A DNA stretch of 64,000 nt, from NCBI RefSeq assembly GCF_046250175.1, contig NZ_CP176468.1. One strand, written 5' to 3'. A program made the position numbers and the translations under genes. The stretch's first letter is position 1. Each line of letters begins with the position of its first letter. Below, one piece after another: positions 62,431 through 64,000 of this stretch. The notes below the pieces were generated by a model, which was not told the DNA's origin, did not search any database, and saw only the letters and a list, made by a program, of their open reading frames with translations. Source of the stretch: Psychromonas sp030397575 (GTDB lineage: Bacteria; Pseudomonadota; Gammaproteobacteria; Enterobacterales; Psychromonadaceae).

Positions 62431-64000
62431 TTACTGTTTGAAATAGAGCTGTTCTATCTCTTGCGCTATTTGTGGTTTTGAAAATAAGTAACCCTGAAAA
62501 ACTTGACATCCATGCGCTAATAAAAAGTTTAATTGAGTTTGATCTTCAACTCCTTCTGCCACTGTCATTAATCGCAAGCTATTGGCTAAGTTAATAATGG
62601 TGGCACAAATCTCACCATCTTCTATTAAGGTGGCACAGTCATCGACGAAGGATTTATCAATTTTTAATACGTCTATCGGTAATCGTTTTAAGTAATTTAA
62701 AGAGGAGTAACCTGTACCAAAATCATCAATGGATATTTTAATATTAAGGCCCTTGAGTTGAGACAACACTTCGATGCACCGATCGATATCAGTTAACAAA
62801 ACTCCTTCGGTAATTTCTACTTCTAATAAGTTTGCATCTAACGCGTACTCAATCAGCAATGTCTCTATGAATGGCACTAAACGTTCTGATACAAGGTGTT
62901 TACCTGAAATGTTCACTGAAACTGGTACATTTTGGTAACCTTTTGCTTGCCAATCACTTAACTGTTGAACAACCTCTAACAACGCAAACTCACCAATATT
63001 GATAATAAGGTCTGACTCTTCGGCAATCGGGATAAACTCAACGGGTGAAATAAAGCCTTCTTTAGGGTGATGCCATCTCATCAAAGCCTCAAAACCTAAT
63101 AACTCTCCTAATTGGGTTACTTTAGGTTGATAAACCAAATTAAACTGTTTGCCAGAATTAATACCTACTTGCATCTCTTGTTCATAATTAAAGCTTCGTT
63201 GGACACTGTGTATCATTTCCATTTCAAATATTTGATAGTTATCTCGGCCTTGCTCTTTAGCATGATACATTGCGATATCAGCATGTTGAATCAATTGTTC
63301 AGCTTTGTACTGTTTGCCTTTTTCAGTCATCACGACACCAATACTGGTAGGAATGGTTAACTTGCGTCCGGCTAAGGTTAACGGATTACGCATCACGGTT
63401 AACACAGCGTTTGCTTTTTTATGAGCGACTTCAGGAGTGAAATGACCGGTCATTAAAATGACAAACTCGTCTCCTCCCCAACGTGCAATAATGTCGTTAT
63501 CATGTGTAACATGGATTAACCGCTCAGCAACTTCACAGAGTAGATCATCTCCTGCTTTGTGCCCTAAGGTGTCATTGATTTTTTTAAACTTATCTAAGTC
63601 CATGAAAAACAGTAAAACATTACTGTCTTTATATTGGTTTAATTCGATTGCTTTAGTGAGTGAACCCATTAAGTATGTTCGATTATATAAACCAGTGAGG
63701 GGATCGCTGTATGCAAGTTGACGTAAATTATCTTGTAGTTTGAGTTGACGAGTAACATCTCGAATATGTAGTGTAAATTCGTTCTGTTTCGAATCACCAA
63801 AATTAGCACTAGTTACAGTTATTTCGGCAGAAAAAGGTTCGCTCATATTACGCATCAAAGTAATACTATTACGAATGTTGCGTAAAATACCTTCAGAGCC
63901 AGAAAACTTACAATCTAAACTCGCTTGAATAACATCTCGATCAGCATCTTGAATAAAGAGATCAATGAAATTTTTCCCCTTTACTTGCTGTTTTACACAC
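62431..64000 (-). CDS. PAS-GGDEF-EAL protein, N-terminus outside the window
   Basis: The frame stays open to the right edge, so the start lies beyond 64000; 522 residues plus the stop are visible. The first 85 residues look like the C-terminal half of a PAS domain (NFIDLFIQDADRDVIQASL, ending FTLHIRDVTRQ), followed by GGDEF with RWGGDEF and EAL with FEALMRW, DDFGTGYSSLNYL and AEGVED. Both catalytic motifs are intact. PAS input followed by dual c-di-GMP domains suggests redox or ligand control of motility or biofilm. It is unlinked to the ABC operon downstream. Confidence 0.92.
   Translation of the reverse strand, partial: CVKQQVKGKNFIDLFIQDADRDVIQASLDCKFSGSEGILRNIRNSITLMRNMSEPFSAEITVTSANFGDSKQNEFTLHIRDVTRQLKLQDNLRQLAYSDPLTGLYNRTYLMGSLTKAIELNQYKDSNVLLFFMDLDKFKKINDTLGHKAGDDLLCEVAERLIHVTHDNDIIARWGGDEFVILMTGHFTPEVAHKKANAVLTVMRNPLTLAGRKLTIPTSIGVVMTEKGKQYKAEQLIQHADIAMYHAKEQGRDNYQIFEMEMIHSVQRSFNYEQEMQVGINSGKQFNLVYQPKVTQLGELLGFEALMRWHHPKEGFISPVEFIPIAEESDLIINIGEFALLEVVQQLSDWQAKGYQNVPVSVNISGKHLVSERLVPFIETLLIEYALDANLLEVEITEGVLLTDIDRCIEVLSQLKGLNIKISIDDFGTGYSSLNYLKRLPIDVLKIDKSFVDDCATLIEDGEICATIINLANSLRLMTVAEGVEDQTQLNFLLAHGCQVFQGYLFSKPQIAQEIEQLYFKQ

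Noticed and set aside
1..64000. CRISPR arrays, rRNA genes and prophage structural genes
   Set aside because: No regularly spaced short repeats, rRNA sequence or phage head/tail genes were seen in the window.

Overview
The window reads as chromosome of a marine, probably cold-adapted gammaproteobacterium with AT-rich DNA. Three backbone blocks keep the enterobacterial/Vibrio-type order: ftsY-rsmD-DUF1145; ubiI-ubiH-pepP-ygfB diverging from zapA-6S RNA-5-FCL; and rpiA next to serA. FabV, a CioAB-type oxidase, OhrR/Ohr, two GGDEF/EAL proteins and an NhaP antiporter suit a Psychromonas/Moritella/Vibrio-like organism. The genus is an inference and was not tested.

Layout. 1-12.4 kb is housekeeping: ftsY (cut by the window edge), rsmD, a sugar-phosphate isomerase, tRNA-Pro(GGG), fabV, the ubiquinone operon, zapA, 6S RNA, folate ligase, rpiA, serA. 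12.6-28.8 kb holds a chemoreceptor, a YnfL/YnfM-like LysR-MFS pair, the ohr/ohrR switch, small metabolic genes, a GGDEF/EAL protein, a DKNYY-repeat protein, a nitroreductase, an HPP membrane protein, glutaminase and PBP1b with a TPR lipoprotein. 29.5-32.1 kb is a cyanide-insensitive-type bd oxidase operon ending in a 35-residue DUF2474 membrane protein. 32.6-41 kb is a run of stress-type genes: 2-hydroxyacid dehydrogenase, YqaE/Pmp3, PfpI, SDR, a ferritin-like helical protein, a large KatE catalase, a Rho_N-type small protein and a GH13 branching-type enzyme. 41-46 kb has a SnoaL-like protein, an MBL+DsbA operon with a divergent LysR, an orphan RRF-family protein and NhaP.

46-55 kb is the accessory part. 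It holds a RimJ-like acetyltransferase and a YefM/YoeB toxin-antitoxin pair bracketed by a 45-bp direct repeat, then MAPEG and NmrA-like genes. After these come a truncated RAYT transposase with a family of REP-like repeats, and a DUF2971 gene and a HEPN gene separated by an attC-like hairpin. An IS110-family element follows, with a structured leader that looks like a bridge RNA. The stretch ends in a two-copy tandem repeat of about 760 bp and a decayed second copy of the pnp 3' end. From 55 kb the sequence is conserved again: pnp (without rpsO next to it), a GST-like protein, TenA, a VOC protein, a three-gene ABC importer of the TrpXYZ type, and a PAS-GGDEF-EAL protein cut by the right edge.

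The observations most worth following are the putative bridge RNA of the IS110 element, the HEPN/DUF2971 cassette-like pair with its attC-like site, the RAYT remnant with at least six dispersed REP-like copies (one now encodes the C-terminus of the DUF2971 protein), and the rearranged DNA downstream of pnp.
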